A stretch of DNA of 36,841 bases, taken from assembly GCA_003152095.1 (NCBI GenBank), contig PLZI01000045.1, forward strand, positions 29,218-66,058, written 5' to 3'. This document shows, in pieces, positions 23,882 through 32,522 of this stretch; the first letter of the stretch is position 1; every line of letters begins with the position of its first letter. Position numbers and translations under genes: made by a program. Below the pieces are notes generated by a model. The model saw only the letters and a program-made list of their open reading frames with translations. It was not told the DNA's origin and made no database searches. Origin of the DNA: Acidobacteriota bacterium. GTDB taxonomy: Bacteria; Acidobacteriota; Thermoanaerobaculia; UBA5066.

Positions 23882-25185
23882 ACCCGCAGGACATCTACCG
23901 CAGCAAACTGGTCGCCGTGGACGACGCGGTCTCCCGCATCGCCAGCAACAACGACGTGATCGTCGCGATGTGCGCCTCCGAGCCCCAGGGCTGCATGTCC
24001 CGCTTCCACATCGTGGCCGACCGCGTGGAGAACGTCCGCGTCTTCTCCTGCCTCACGCTGAAGCCCTACGACTTCTACATGAAACGCGAGATGAAGGGGC
24101 ACTTCGAGCTCGCGAGCTGGTTCCACGCGCCCGGGTCGCGCGAAGCCCTGAAGAACGGCGTCGGGACCGTGACGTACGTCCCCAACATGCTCCACCGCGC
24201 GGCCATGGACCGCATCCACGCCCGCCGGCCCGACATCTTCTTTGGCACCTGCACCCCGCCCGACAAGCACGGGTTCGTTTCCCTGTCCCTCGGCATCACC
24301 TACGAGCAGGACATCATCGAGGCCGCCCGCCTCGTCGTGCTCGAGGTCAACCCGCGCCTCCCGCGGACTCTGGGCGACACCCAGGTCCACGTCTCGAAGG
24401 TGGACTTTTTCGTCCTGAACGACCAGGAGGTCCCGACGCTCCCTTCGCCCGTGCCGTCCGCGACCGACCTCGCGATCGGCGCGTACATCGCGGACCTCGT
24501 CGAGGACGGGTCGACCATCCAGCTCGGCATCGGCGGCATCCCGAACGCGGCCGCCCTCGCCCTGAAGGACAAGAGGGACCTCGGCGTCCACACGGAGATG
24601 TTCGTCGACTCGATGATGGAGCTCTACGAGATGGGCGTCATCACGAACACGAGGAAGGCCCTCAAGCCGGGCAAGTTCGTCACGACGTTCGCGATGGGCT
24701 CGCGCAAGCTCTACGACTGGCTCGACGACAACGTCGCCGTGGAGTTCATCCGGGGGAACTGGGTGAACAACCCCGCCGTCGTCAGCCAGAACTCGAGGAT
24801 GGTCTCCATCAACACCTGCATCTCGGTGGACTTCACCGGGCAGGTCGCGAGCGAGTCGATCGGCACGAGCCAGTACTCGGGGACGGGCGGCCAGTCCGAC
24901 ACGGCCCAGGGCGCCGTGGCCGGCTTCGACGGTCTCGGGAAGAGCATCATCGCCTGCGCGAGCACGGCCCGGGGCGGGAAGCTCTCCACGATCGTCCCGA
25001 CCCTGCCGGAGGGCTCGGCCGTGACGCTGCACCGCTCCCACGTGGACCACGTCGTCACCGAGAACGGCGTCGCCCGTCTCCGGGGCAAGACGGTGCGCGA
25101 ACGGACGCGGGAGCTCATCGCGATCGCCCACCCCGACTTCCGCGCCGACCTCACGGCGAAGGCGAAGGCCCTCGGGTACCTCTGA
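23878..25185 (+). CDS. Acetyl-CoA hydrolase / 4-hydroxybutyrate-type CoA-transferase
   Basis: A 435-aa family I CoA-transferase of the acetyl-CoA hydrolase group. It moves CoA between carboxylates, so it can activate an imported acid with acetyl-CoA or similar. Visible: QLGIGGIPNAAALAL (oxyanion loop) and GVHTEMFVDSMMELYEMGVITN, which carries the catalytic Glu that forms the glutamyl-CoA thioester. GQVASESIG and GTGGQSD are also conserved. ATG 23878 has GAGAGGAG upstream and overlaps the regulator stop. Within the family, 4-hydroxybutyrate, butyrate and succinate enzymes are alternatives; the acid cannot be named. Confidence 0.9.
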   Translation: MNPQDIYRSKLVAVDDAVSRIASNNDVIVAMCASEPQGCMSRFHIVADRVENVRVFSCLTLKPYDFYMKREMKGHFELASWFHAPGSREALKNGVGTVTYVPNMLHRAAMDRIHARRPDIFFGTCTPPDKHGFVSLSLGITYEQDIIEAARLVVLEVNPRLPRTLGDTQVHVSKVDFFVLNDQEVPTLPSPVPSATDLAIGAYIADLVEDGSTIQLGIGGIPNAAALALKDKRDLGVHTEMFVDSMMELYEMGVITNTRKALKPGKFVTTFAMGSRKLYDWLDDNVAVEFIRGNWVNNPAVVSQNSRMVSINTCISVDFTGQVASESIGTSQYSGTGGQSDTAQGAVAGFDGLGKSIIACASTARGGKLSTIVPTLPEGSAVTLHRSHVDHVVTENGVARLRGKTVRERTRELIAIAHPDFRADLTAKAKALGYL

Positions 25186-25193
25186 CCGCGGAA

Positions 25194-25219
25194 GGCGCCT
25201 CCCCCGGCAGGGAGGCGCC
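25194..25219. terminator. Bidirectional stem-loop between convergent genes
   Basis: A perfect 10-bp stem (GGCGCCTCCC / GGGAGGCGCC) with a 6-nt loop in the 39-bp gap between the CoA-transferase and the hydrolase, which converge here. There is no T run on either side, so termination efficiency is uncertain. Confidence 0.6.
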
Positions 25220-25224
25220 CGTCC

Positions 25225-26022
25225 TCAGGCCGCGTGCTTCGCGAGGAACCCGAGGATGATCGTGTTGACCTCCGCCGCCTTCTCGAGCACGGCGACGTGC
25301 CCCGCGCCCGGGATCAGCAGGAACTCGGAGCCCGCGATCGCCGCGTGCATGATCTCGCCGTAGCGCGGCGGCTTGAGGACATCGAGCTCCGCGGAGGCGA
25401 TGCAGGTCGGGACCTTGATCCGGCCAAGATCGGCCCGGACCTCGAAGCGTGCGAAGCTCTCAATGAGGCGGACGGCCGCCGGCAGGTCGAGCATCGCGTA
25501 GCGCTGCTCGGCCATCGGGATGAGGTCGGGCCGGCCGGCGAGAAAACTCTCCGAGTAGGTGTCGGCGCAGATCAGCCGGAAGAACAGGGGCCCGTCGCCG
25601 AGTCCGGCCGCCAGCCTCCAGCGCTCGATGATCGCCGCGAGCAGCGGCTCGCTGTGCGAGACGGAGGTGATGATCGTCAGCGTCCGGCAGCGCGCCGGGT
25701 GGTGGATGCCCATCACGAGGTTGAGCTCGCCGCCGTACGACGTCCCGACCATGTGCGCCGGGCCGAGGCGCAGGTGGTCCATGAGCGCGTCGAGGTCCTC
25801 GCCGTGCTGCTCGAGGGAGTACGGGCCCTCGGGGTGCTCGCTCTGCCCCTGCCCGCGCATGTCGTACGCGAGCACGCGGTAGCGCTTCGCGAGATCGGGC
25901 ATCTGGAAGGCCCAGGACGTCGTGTTCATGAACACGCCATTGTTGAGGATCAGGAGCTCGCCGTCCTCGGGGCCGTGGAACTCGTAGAACAGCTGGACGC
26001 CGTTGACGCGCGCGAGAGTCAT
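25225..26022 (-). CDS. Alpha/beta hydrolase (lactonase/esterase-like)
   Basis: A 265-aa soluble alpha/beta hydrolase resembling 3-oxoadipate enol-lactonases. LILNNGVFMNTTSW is the oxyanion strand, YDMRGQGQSEHP the conserved DxRGxGxS, and VGTSYGG the nucleophile elbow. SAELDVLKPP supplies the Asp and IPGAGHVAVLEKA the His. There is no signal peptide. ATG 26022 has GGAGGG upstream and overlaps the livM stop (ATGA), so it is translated with the transporter. It probably opens or hydrolyses the imported substrate or an early intermediate (inference from coupling). Confidence 0.88.
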   Translation of the reverse strand: MTLARVNGVQLFYEFHGPEDGELLILNNGVFMNTTSWAFQMPDLAKRYRVLAYDMRGQGQSEHPEGPYSLEQHGEDLDALMDHLRLGPAHMVGTSYGGELNLVMGIHHPARCRTLTIITSVSHSEPLLAAIIERWRLAAGLGDGPLFFRLICADTYSESFLAGRPDLIPMAEQRYAMLDLPAAVRLIESFARFEVRADLGRIKVPTCIASAELDVLKPPRYGEIMHAAIAGSEFLLIPGAGHVAVLEKAAEVNTIILGFLAKHAA

Positions 26023-27089
26023 GTCGCCCTCCTCGCTTTCGCCCGGAGCTTGCCGACGATGCCGAACGGAAAGCGGTAGACGCTGAGGATGAAGAGCAGG
26101 CCCAGCCACAGGAGCCAGCGGTCGGGGTTCACGAGGTCCCTGAGGAGCGGCACCCCGGCGAAGCCGTGGCTCGCGAGCTTCATGACGTCCTGCAGGTAGT
26201 TCTCCGTCACGATGAAGAGCGTCGCCCCGAGCACGGCCCCGTAAAGGGTGCCCATCCCGCCGATCACGACCATGAGCAGGATGTTGATCATGATCTCGAA
26301 GGAGAGGGACGTGTCGGGGCCGTTGTACCGCAGCCACAACGCCAGCAGGGCGCCCGCGAGGGTCGCGAACGCCGCGGAGAGCACATTGGAGCAGGTGCGG
26401 TAAACAACGATTCGGTAGCCCAGCGCTTCGGCGCGGAACGCGTTTTCGCGTATCGCCTGCAGCACGCGGCCGAAGGGCGAGTTGACGATGCGCAGCATGA
26501 CGAGAAACAGCGCCACGGTGGCGGCGGCCAGCAGGTAGTAGGAGATCAGTCTGCCGTTCAGGGAGACGCCCAGGAAAGGACGTTCGGAGAACGAGAACCC
26601 CGGGGACAGCAGCTCGGGGACCTTGAAGCTCAGCCCGTCCTCGCCGCCCGTGAAGTCCGACAGCTGCGACGCGAGCGTCTGGAACGCCGTCGCGACGGCG
26701 AGCGTGATCATCGCGTAGTACAACGCCTTCACGCGCAGGCTGAAGAGGCCGATCACGAGGGACAGCACGAGGGACACGGCGAGAGCGGCGCCCACGCCGG
26801 CCGCCACGGCGGGCCAGGTCGGCCCCATGCGCGTGATCGCGATCGCGACCCCGTAGGCGCCGATCCCGAAGAACATCGTGTGCGCGAACGAGATGATGCC
26901 CGTGTAGCCGAGCAGGAGGTCGAAGCTCGAGACGAGGACGACGAACGTGCAGATCTTCGCGGCCACGTTCAGCGCCCTGGCGCCGGGGAAGACGAACGGG
27001 GTGAAGAGGAGACCCAGGCAGATCACGGCGAGGACACACGCGAGCACGCGGCTGCGCGGAAGGTCGCCGGAGAGCAGGCGGCGGAACAT
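26019..27089 (-). CDS. livM: Branched-chain amino acid-type ABC permease LivM
   Basis: A 356-aa inner-membrane permease with about ten TM helices. LLLGYTGIISFAHTMFFGIGAYG is the LivM/LivH signature, and AIRENAFRAEALGYR is the cytoplasmic coupling loop that contacts the ATPases. ATG 27089 shares one base with the livH TGA (TGATG). It is part of livKGFHM. Family members also import aromatic acids, urea or short acids, so the substrate need not be leucine. Confidence 0.92.
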   Translation of the reverse strand: MFRRLLSGDLPRSRVLACVLAVICLGLLFTPFVFPGARALNVAAKICTFVVLVSSFDLLLGYTGIISFAHTMFFGIGAYGVAIAITRMGPTWPAVAAGVGAALAVSLVLSLVIGLFSLRVKALYYAMITLAVATAFQTLASQLSDFTGGEDGLSFKVPELLSPGFSFSERPFLGVSLNGRLISYYLLAAATVALFLVMLRIVNSPFGRVLQAIRENAFRAEALGYRIVVYRTCSNVLSAAFATLAGALLALWLRYNGPDTSLSFEIMINILLMVVIGGMGTLYGAVLGATLFIVTENYLQDVMKLASHGFAGVPLLRDLVNPDRWLLWLGLLFILSVYRFPFGIVGKLRAKARRAT

Positions 27090-28111
27090 CAGCGCTTGCC
27101 CACCGGATAGAGCCCCTCGGGCCGCCACAGGAGGACGATCACCATCAGCAGGATGTTCGAGAAGAGCGCCACCTTCGGCGCGAGGAAGCCGGCGTAGTTC
27201 GAGACGAGGCCCACGAGGAGCGCGCCGATGAAGCAGCCGCCGACCGAGCCCATCCCCCCGATGATGATCACGATGAAGAGCAGCACGATGACGAGCTCGC
27301 CCATCTGGGGGATCACGCTCTGCTGGTAGAGGCCCCAGAGGACGCCGCCGAGGCCCGCGAGGGCCGCGCCGGTCACGAAAACGCCGACGAACAGCCTCCG
27401 GATGCGGTAGCCGAGGCTCTCGACCATCTCCCCGTCCTGGACGCCCGCGCGGATCAGGAGACCGATCTTCGTCCGGACGAGCACCCAGAACATCGCCGCG
27501 AAGACGATCAGTCCGACGACGACCGCGATGAGCCGGTACCTCTCGACGGCGGCCTCTCCGAACAGGATGGAGCCCCGAAACGCCACCGGCAGCGGCAGCG
27601 GGATCGCCTGCGGGCCCCAGACGACCTTGATCAGCTCCTCGCCGACGATCGCCCCGCCCATCGTGATCATGATCTGCTTCAGCGGCTGGCCGTAGACCGG
27701 GCGGATGATCACGCGCTCGAACGCGAGGCCCACGACTCCCGTCACGGCCACTGCGACGAGTATCGCGGCCAGCACCGCGAGCAGGTTGAAGAGCAAGCTG
27801 TCGCGTCCGGTCCAGTTGGTCATGGTGCCGAGCACGGCGGTCGCGAGGAAGGCACCGAGCGTGATGAAGACGCCGTGGCCGAAGTTCAGGACGTCCATGA
27901 GGCCGAACACGAGTGTCAGGCCCGAGGCGATGATGAAGATGATCATCCCCATCGCGAGCCCGGCGAACGTGAGCGTGACCCACGTGGAGAAGGACTTCAC
28001 GAGCGGCAGCGCGACGAGCGCGAGGACCGGGATCAGGAGCAGCGGCAGGCGGTCCGGCCGGATCGCGGGCAGGGCGTCGGAGGCCGGGGCCGTCGGGGAA
28101 GAAGCGCTCAT
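27089..28111 (-). CDS. livH: Branched-chain amino acid-type ABC permease LivH
   Basis: A 340-aa inner-membrane permease. IASGLTLVFGLMDVLNFGHGVFITLGAF is the family signature near the second TM, and GLAFERVIIRPVYGQPLKQIM the cytoplasmic loop. A long soluble N-terminus of about 25 residues precedes the first TM. ATG 28111 lies 13 bp after the livF stop. It pairs with LivM. Confidence 0.92.
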   Translation of the reverse strand: MSASSPTAPASDALPAIRPDRLPLLLIPVLALVALPLVKSFSTWVTLTFAGLAMGMIIFIIASGLTLVFGLMDVLNFGHGVFITLGAFLATAVLGTMTNWTGRDSLLFNLLAVLAAILVAVAVTGVVGLAFERVIIRPVYGQPLKQIMITMGGAIVGEELIKVVWGPQAIPLPLPVAFRGSILFGEAAVERYRLIAVVVGLIVFAAMFWVLVRTKIGLLIRAGVQDGEMVESLGYRIRRLFVGVFVTGAALAGLGGVLWGLYQQSVIPQMGELVIVLLFIVIIIGGMGSVGGCFIGALLVGLVSNYAGFLAPKVALFSNILLMVIVLLWRPEGLYPVGKR

Positions 28112-28124
28112 CCGGCCTCCGTCG

Positions 28125-28862
28125 TCATTGGTGGGCCGCCAGCGACAGGCCCAGCAGGCGCTGCTGCAGGGCCTCGTCCGCGGCGAGAGCGGCCATCTCG
28201 CCCACGTGGACGATGCGGCCTCCGTCCATCACCGCGACGCGGTCGCCGACCTGGCGAGCAAAATTGAAATTCTGCTCCACGAGCAGGATGGTGGTGTCGG
28301 TTCGTTTAAGCTCCCGGACGGCTCCGACCATGTTCTGGATGATGGCCGGCGCAAGGCCCTTGCTCGGTTCGTCGACGAGCAGCAGTTTCCGGGGTTCGAC
28401 GATGGCGCGGGCCACCGCGAGCATCTGTTTCTGCCCGCCCGACAGCAACCCTGCGGGGTGCTGCCAGAAGCGCTTCAGCGCCGGGAACTGTCCGAAGATC
28501 AACTCCAGACGCCCGGGGTCGATGTCTTCAGCTCGTCTGGCCCCCCGGGCCGCGAGGAGCAGGTTCTCGCACACGGTGAGGTCGGCGAAGATCCCCATGT
28601 TCTCGGGCACGTATGCGATCCCCCGCCGCGCGATCTCCGGCGTCTCGAGGGCGCTGATGTCCTCGTCCTCGAACCGGATCGCGCCCAACGAGACGTGCCA
28701 CAGGCCCATGATGCTGCGCAGCGTCGTCGTCTTGCCCGCGCCGTTCCGGCCGAGGAGCACGGTGAGCTCGCCGCGGGAGACCTCGAGGTCGACGCCGTGC
28801 AGGATGTGGTAGGCGCCGATGTGGGTGTGGACGCCCGCGAGCTGCAGGAGAGGGCCGCTCAC
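28125..28862 (-). CDS. livF: ABC transporter ATPase LivF
   Basis: A 245-aa ATPase with Walker A GRNGAGKTT, signature LLSGGQKQM, Walker B LLLVDEP and the switch His replaced in VEQNFNFA, as usual for LivF. GTG 28862 overlaps the livG TGA (GTGA), and the longer frame upstream is a shadow of livG. It forms the heterodimeric motor with LivG. Confidence 0.93.
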   Translation of the reverse strand: MSGPLLQLAGVHTHIGAYHILHGVDLEVSRGELTVLLGRNGAGKTTTLRSIMGLWHVSLGAIRFEDEDISALETPEIARRGIAYVPENMGIFADLTVCENLLLAARGARRAEDIDPGRLELIFGQFPALKRFWQHPAGLLSGGQKQMLAVARAIVEPRKLLLVDEPSKGLAPAIIQNMVGAVRELKRTDTTILLVEQNFNFARQVGDRVAVMDGGRIVHVGEMAALAADEALQQRLLGLSLAAHQ

Positions 28863-29617
28863 CGGGCGACCTCGACGCCCAGGTAGGCTTCCTGCACCAC
28901 GGGAGAGGCGATCACGGCGGCCGGCTCGCCGTCGGCCACGAGGGCGCCGTTGTGCAGCACGACGATGCGATCCGACAGCTCCCGGACCACGTCCATCTTG
29001 TGCTCGACGAGCAGGATGGTCTTGTTGCGCCGGGCCTTGAGCGAGCGGATCAGGTCCAGGATCACCGGCACCTCGTCCACGCTCATGCCCGCAGTCGGCT
29101 CGTCGAACATGAAGATGTCCGGTTCCAGCGCCATCAGGATGCCGACCTCCAGCTTGCGCTGGTCGCCGTGGGGCAGCGCGTAGGCGGCGACGTCGCACTT
29201 GGCCGAAAGCGCGACCGTCTCGAGCACCTCCTCGGCACGGCCGATCAGCTCCTTGTGGCTGCTCCACACGCTCCACAGGTTGAACCCGAGGCCGGCGCGG
29301 GACTGCACGGCGAGGCGGACGTTTTCGAGCACGGTCAGGTTCGGAAAGAGGTTCGTCAGCTGGAAAGCGCGGCCGATGCCGAGGTGGCTGCGTTTGGGGG
29401 CTGAGAACGCGCTGATGTCCTCGCCGTGAAGAAACACGCGGCCGGAGGTGGCCCGGAGCTGGCCCGAGATCAGGTTGAAGTACGTGGTCTTGCCCGCGCC
29501 GTTGGGTCCGACGATCGCCGTCAGGGTCCCCGCTGCGAATCCGCACGACACGTTGTCGACAGCCACGTGGCCGCCGAACCGGATGGTCAGGGCGCGGGTT
29601 TCCAGGGAGAGGTTCAT
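28859..29617 (-). CDS. livG: ABC transporter ATPase LivG
   Basis: A 252-aa ATPase with Walker A GPNGAGKTT, Walker B IFMFDEPTAGMS and the switch His in VEHKMDVV. The signature region reads LPHGDQRKLEV, a known LivG-type variant of LSGGQ. ATG 29617 is chosen for the family N-terminus (LETRALTIRFGGHVAVDNVS). It is separated from livK by a strong hairpin. Confidence 0.93.
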   Translation of the reverse strand: MNLSLETRALTIRFGGHVAVDNVSCGFAAGTLTAIVGPNGAGKTTYFNLISGQLRATSGRVFLHGEDISAFSAPKRSHLGIGRAFQLTNLFPNLTVLENVRLAVQSRAGLGFNLWSVWSSHKELIGRAEEVLETVALSAKCDVAAYALPHGDQRKLEVGILMALEPDIFMFDEPTAGMSVDEVPVILDLIRSLKARRNKTILLVEHKMDVVRELSDRIVVLHNGALVADGEPAAVIASPVVQEAYLGVEVAR

Positions 29618-29653
29618 CGGCTCACGACGTCGGTTTCGGCGGTCCGGACGGGC

Positions 29654-29683
29654 GCCGGCCGCGCGATCGGGCGCGCGGCCGGC
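29654..29683 (-). terminator. 12-bp perfect hairpin between livK and livG
   Basis: Arms GCCGGCCGCGCG and CGCGCGGCCGGC are exact complements with a 6-nt loop, just after the livK stop. There is no T run. Probable role: partial termination or 3' protection so that the binding protein is made in excess over the ATPases and permeases, as in many ABC operons. Confidence 0.6.
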
Positions 29684-29694
29684 CCAGGGGATTT

Positions 29695-30888
29695 TCAGCG
29701 CTTGTTGCGAATCGGGATGTCCATCTCGTCGATCTTGATTTCGTGCACCAGCTCGGGGATCGCCCAGGCCACGTTCGGATCGACCTTGATCTTGAAGTGA
29801 TACATGGACTGAAGGGCCTGGTGGTCTTCCTTGCGGAAGATCATCGTTCCCTTGGGTGTCTCGAAGGACATGCCTTCCATGGCGGCGATCAGCTTTTCCG
29901 TGTTGGTGTTGCCGCCCGTCTTCTTCAGCGCATCCACGATGGCGAGCCCGGCGGCCATGCCGCCCGCCGTGAAGAAGTCGGGGGGTGTCTTGAACCTCTT
30001 CTCGTGCTCCGCCACCAGCCACTTGTTGATTGGATTCTTGGGAATGTCGTAGTAGTAGTACGCCGCTCCTTCCATGCCCGGGAAAGGCTTGTAGGCGGCC
30101 AGGGCCGGCAGGATGTTGCCGCCGGTCGCGATCTCGATGCCGTAGCGCTTGGGGTCGAGGTCGGCGATCTTGAACGGGTTGCCCGCACCCGCCCAGTTGA
30201 TGAAGATGATCTTGCGGCCCTTCTTGTCCTTGAGGGCGTCGAAGAGGCGCTGCGCACCGGCCGTGAAGTCGGTCGTGTTGGCCGGCAGGTATTCCTCGTG
30301 CACGAGCGTCGCATGCTTCAGGGCTCCCTTGAACGCCGTGACGAAGTCACGGCCAAAGGCATAGTCCTGCGCGAGGGTGGCGATGAACACGCCCGACTTG
30401 TCCAGGGCCACGGCGTTCGAAATCGCGTCCTGGGACGAATTGCGGCCGGTGCGGAAAATGTAACGGTTCCACTTGTCGCCGGTGATCGAATCCGCCACGG
30501 CCGGCTCGACGATCAGGATCTTCTTGTACTCCTCCGCCACCGGCAGCATCGCGAGCGCCACGCCCGAGCTCGTCGGCCCGACGGCGAGGTCCGCCTTGTC
30601 GTCGGCGAACGCGGCGGCAAGCTGGGACTTGCCCACATCGGGCTTGCCCTGATCGTCCTTCTCGATCACGACCAGCTTGTGGCCGTCGACCATCATCGTG
30701 CCGCCGGTCCCGTATTCCAGACCCATCATCAACCCGGTCTGGGTCTGCTTGGCATAGGCCTCGAGCGGCCCGGTCTTGTCGTAGACATGGGCGATCTTGA
30801 TCTCCTGCCCGACGGCGACACCCGCGCAGAGAGCGAGCGCGGCGAAGCCGGCGCCCAGCGCCCGGCCGATCCTACGGTTGTTCTTCAT
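29695..30888 (-). CDS. livK: Periplasmic substrate-binding protein of the Liv/aromatic-acid type
   Basis: A 397-aa periplasmic binding protein. The signal peptide is MKNNRRIGRALGAGFAALALCAGVAVG, cleaved before QEIKIAHV. The type I periplasmic-binding fold shows IAHVYDKTGPLEAYAKQTQTGL (opening of lobe 1), AVGPTSSGVALAMLPVAEE, and EEYLPANTTDFTAGAQRLFDALK. Relatives bind branched-chain amino acids, aromatic acids or short-chain acids; the ligand pocket cannot be assigned here. ATG 30888 has GGAG upstream. It follows the porin, separated by a terminator. Confidence 0.92.
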   Translation of the reverse strand: MKNNRRIGRALGAGFAALALCAGVAVGQEIKIAHVYDKTGPLEAYAKQTQTGLMMGLEYGTGGTMMVDGHKLVVIEKDDQGKPDVGKSQLAAAFADDKADLAVGPTSSGVALAMLPVAEEYKKILIVEPAVADSITGDKWNRYIFRTGRNSSQDAISNAVALDKSGVFIATLAQDYAFGRDFVTAFKGALKHATLVHEEYLPANTTDFTAGAQRLFDALKDKKGRKIIFINWAGAGNPFKIADLDPKRYGIEIATGGNILPALAAYKPFPGMEGAAYYYYDIPKNPINKWLVAEHEKRFKTPPDFFTAGGMAAGLAIVDALKKTGGNTNTEKLIAAMEGMSFETPKGTMIFRKEDHQALQSMYHFKIKVDPNVAWAIPELVHEIKIDEMDIPIRNKR

Positions 30889-30972
30889 GTCATCTCCTCG
30901 TCCGGGCGCACCCGCCGGCGCGACGTCCCGGCGGTCCGGCCGAAGCGCGCGTCGAGGGTCAGCCCGGGCTCG

Positions 30973-31007
30973 AAAAGGGGCGACGGCGAATCCGCGCCGC
31001 CGCCCCT
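30973..31007 (-). terminator. Intrinsic terminator after the porin gene
   Basis: A 13-bp stem (one G-U pair; arms 30995-31007 and 30976-30988) with a 6-nt loop, followed on the minus strand by TTTT. It is the only rho-independent terminator of standard form seen in the window. No clear promoter follows it before livK, so read-through may supply the transporter. Confidence 0.72.
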
Positions 31008-31030
31008 GCCCTGGTTCCCCGGGGGTATTT

Positions 31031-32386
31031 CTAGAACCAGTAGTTGAGGTTGAGGCCGAGGTCCCACCAGTTCTCCCCGGCCACACTGTTGGTCGTGGGG
31101 CCCAAGGAGTAGCCGGAGAGGAACGGTGTGTAGTGCGCGTTCTTGTCGTTCTTGATCGAGGTGTAGAAGAGGCCGATGAAGGCCCGCTTCGTGAGAGCGT
31201 AGTCGTACCCGATGTTCAGCTGCGTGGCGCCCGTGTCCGCCGCCGAGCTCGTGTTGCCCGCGATGCCGTACGTCACGTAGACCGCGTGGGGCCCGAAGCC
31301 GTAGGAAACCGGGATCAGGAAAACGCCGCGCTTGGCCGCGTCGCTCGCAACGGCGCTCGTCGGAGTGGCGTAGACCGAGTTGTCGTACGAGGTGTGGTCG
31401 TAAACCACGCCGACCTTCAGGTTGATCGGAAGCGTGTACGAGGCGCCGGCGCGGTAGGCCAGAAGGTCCGGGGGGCCGGCCTGAACCGTCGGGCTGTACA
31501 CGCCTCCCAGGATGGCCTGATCGACCACGCTGGCCTGGATCGACAACGGCCCTTTGTTGTAGCGAGCCGTGGCGTACCACCCGTCGCCGTTCGTGTAGCT
31601 CCTCGCGTAGCCGGCCGTCCCCGGGGCGGTGTAGTGCAACTCGTCGCCCGAGAAGTTCTTGCTCCAGGCCAGCGAGAAGTCGAAGCCGCTGTAGTTGACG
31701 GAGCTGTAACGCACCACGTTTCGGGACCGGGTATTGCCCAACGTGAAGACACTCGAGGCACCGACGCCCGTCTTGGTCAACCCAGTGACCTGGTCCAGCA
31801 TGTTGAAGGTGCCGAGGCCGTTGGCATCCCAGATCCGGTAGCCCTCACCGGGTGAAGCCGGCAGGCCGAGATAGCCCACGTTGATCGTGTCGGTGTAGTA
31901 AACGGTCGACTTGCCGAACACGATCGATCCGTAGGGCGAGGAGATGCCGCCCCACGTGTCGCCGTCCGCCCAGCCGGTGATGTCGCCGCTGTGGATGCTC
32001 TGCGTGCCGACGAGGACGGCGCTGTTGACGGCGGGGTCGACGGGCCGGACGTCCGCCTGGAACCGGCTCTCCACGCGGAAGATGACGTTCCAGCCGTTCG
32101 CGATCTTCGAGGTGCTCGAAATGATGAGGCGCGACGTGTTGTCATCGAGACGCGTCTCGGTGTTCATTCCCGGGCGCGAGGTGTTCGTGACCTGGCTTTC
32201 CTTGAGCCCGACCGCGAGCAGGCCCGTGATCGAGACGTTGGTGAAGGACCCGACGTAGAAACCCAGCGAGGGCGCCGGCGCGAACGGCGCAGGCGTGGGC
32301 GCCGCGGGCGTCTGGGCCCAGGCGGGGAAGCTCGCCGCGAGGGCGAATGCGGCTAAGACGGCTAGAACTGCGAGGCGAAACTTCAT
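31031..32386 (-). CDS. Outer-membrane beta-barrel porin
   Basis: A 451-aa Gram-negative porin. The signal peptide MKFRLAVLAVLAAFALAASFPAWA ends before a Pro/Ala-rich linker. The barrel has alternating aromatic/polar strands (for example VRYSSVNYSGFDFSLAWSKNF, NGDGWYATARYNKGPLSIQASVV) and the terminal strand ends NLNYWF with the C-terminal Phe recognised by the BAM machinery. ATG 32386 has GGAGGAGG 4 nt upstream; the longer frame upstream is rejected. Its place between a KAS III homologue and the Liv transporter suggests it admits the same substrate. Confidence 0.9.
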   Translation of the reverse strand: MKFRLAVLAVLAAFALAASFPAWAQTPAAPTPAPFAPAPSLGFYVGSFTNVSITGLLAVGLKESQVTNTSRPGMNTETRLDDNTSRLIISSTSKIANGWNVIFRVESRFQADVRPVDPAVNSAVLVGTQSIHSGDITGWADGDTWGGISSPYGSIVFGKSTVYYTDTINVGYLGLPASPGEGYRIWDANGLGTFNMLDQVTGLTKTGVGASSVFTLGNTRSRNVVRYSSVNYSGFDFSLAWSKNFSGDELHYTAPGTAGYARSYTNGDGWYATARYNKGPLSIQASVVDQAILGGVYSPTVQAGPPDLLAYRAGASYTLPINLKVGVVYDHTSYDNSVYATPTSAVASDAAKRGVFLIPVSYGFGPHAVYVTYGIAGNTSSAADTGATQLNIGYDYALTKRAFIGLFYTSIKNDKNAHYTPFLSGYSLGPTTNSVAGENWWDLGLNLNYWF

Positions 32387-32522
32387 GACCTCCTCCATGT
32401 TTACGAAAATTGAATGTGTTCCCTGATTCACGCAACCGGCATGACGGTTCTCGTCGATCGACACCTCCTTGACTCTCGGTGACATCGGGCCTCTGCTCGA
32501 TCAGGAGGACTGCTCGGACTCT

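Noticed and set aside
32387-32485. N-terminal extension of the porin
   Set aside because: The signal peptide starts exactly at ATG 32386, with GGAGGAGG upstream. The extension is polar and contains the leader region.
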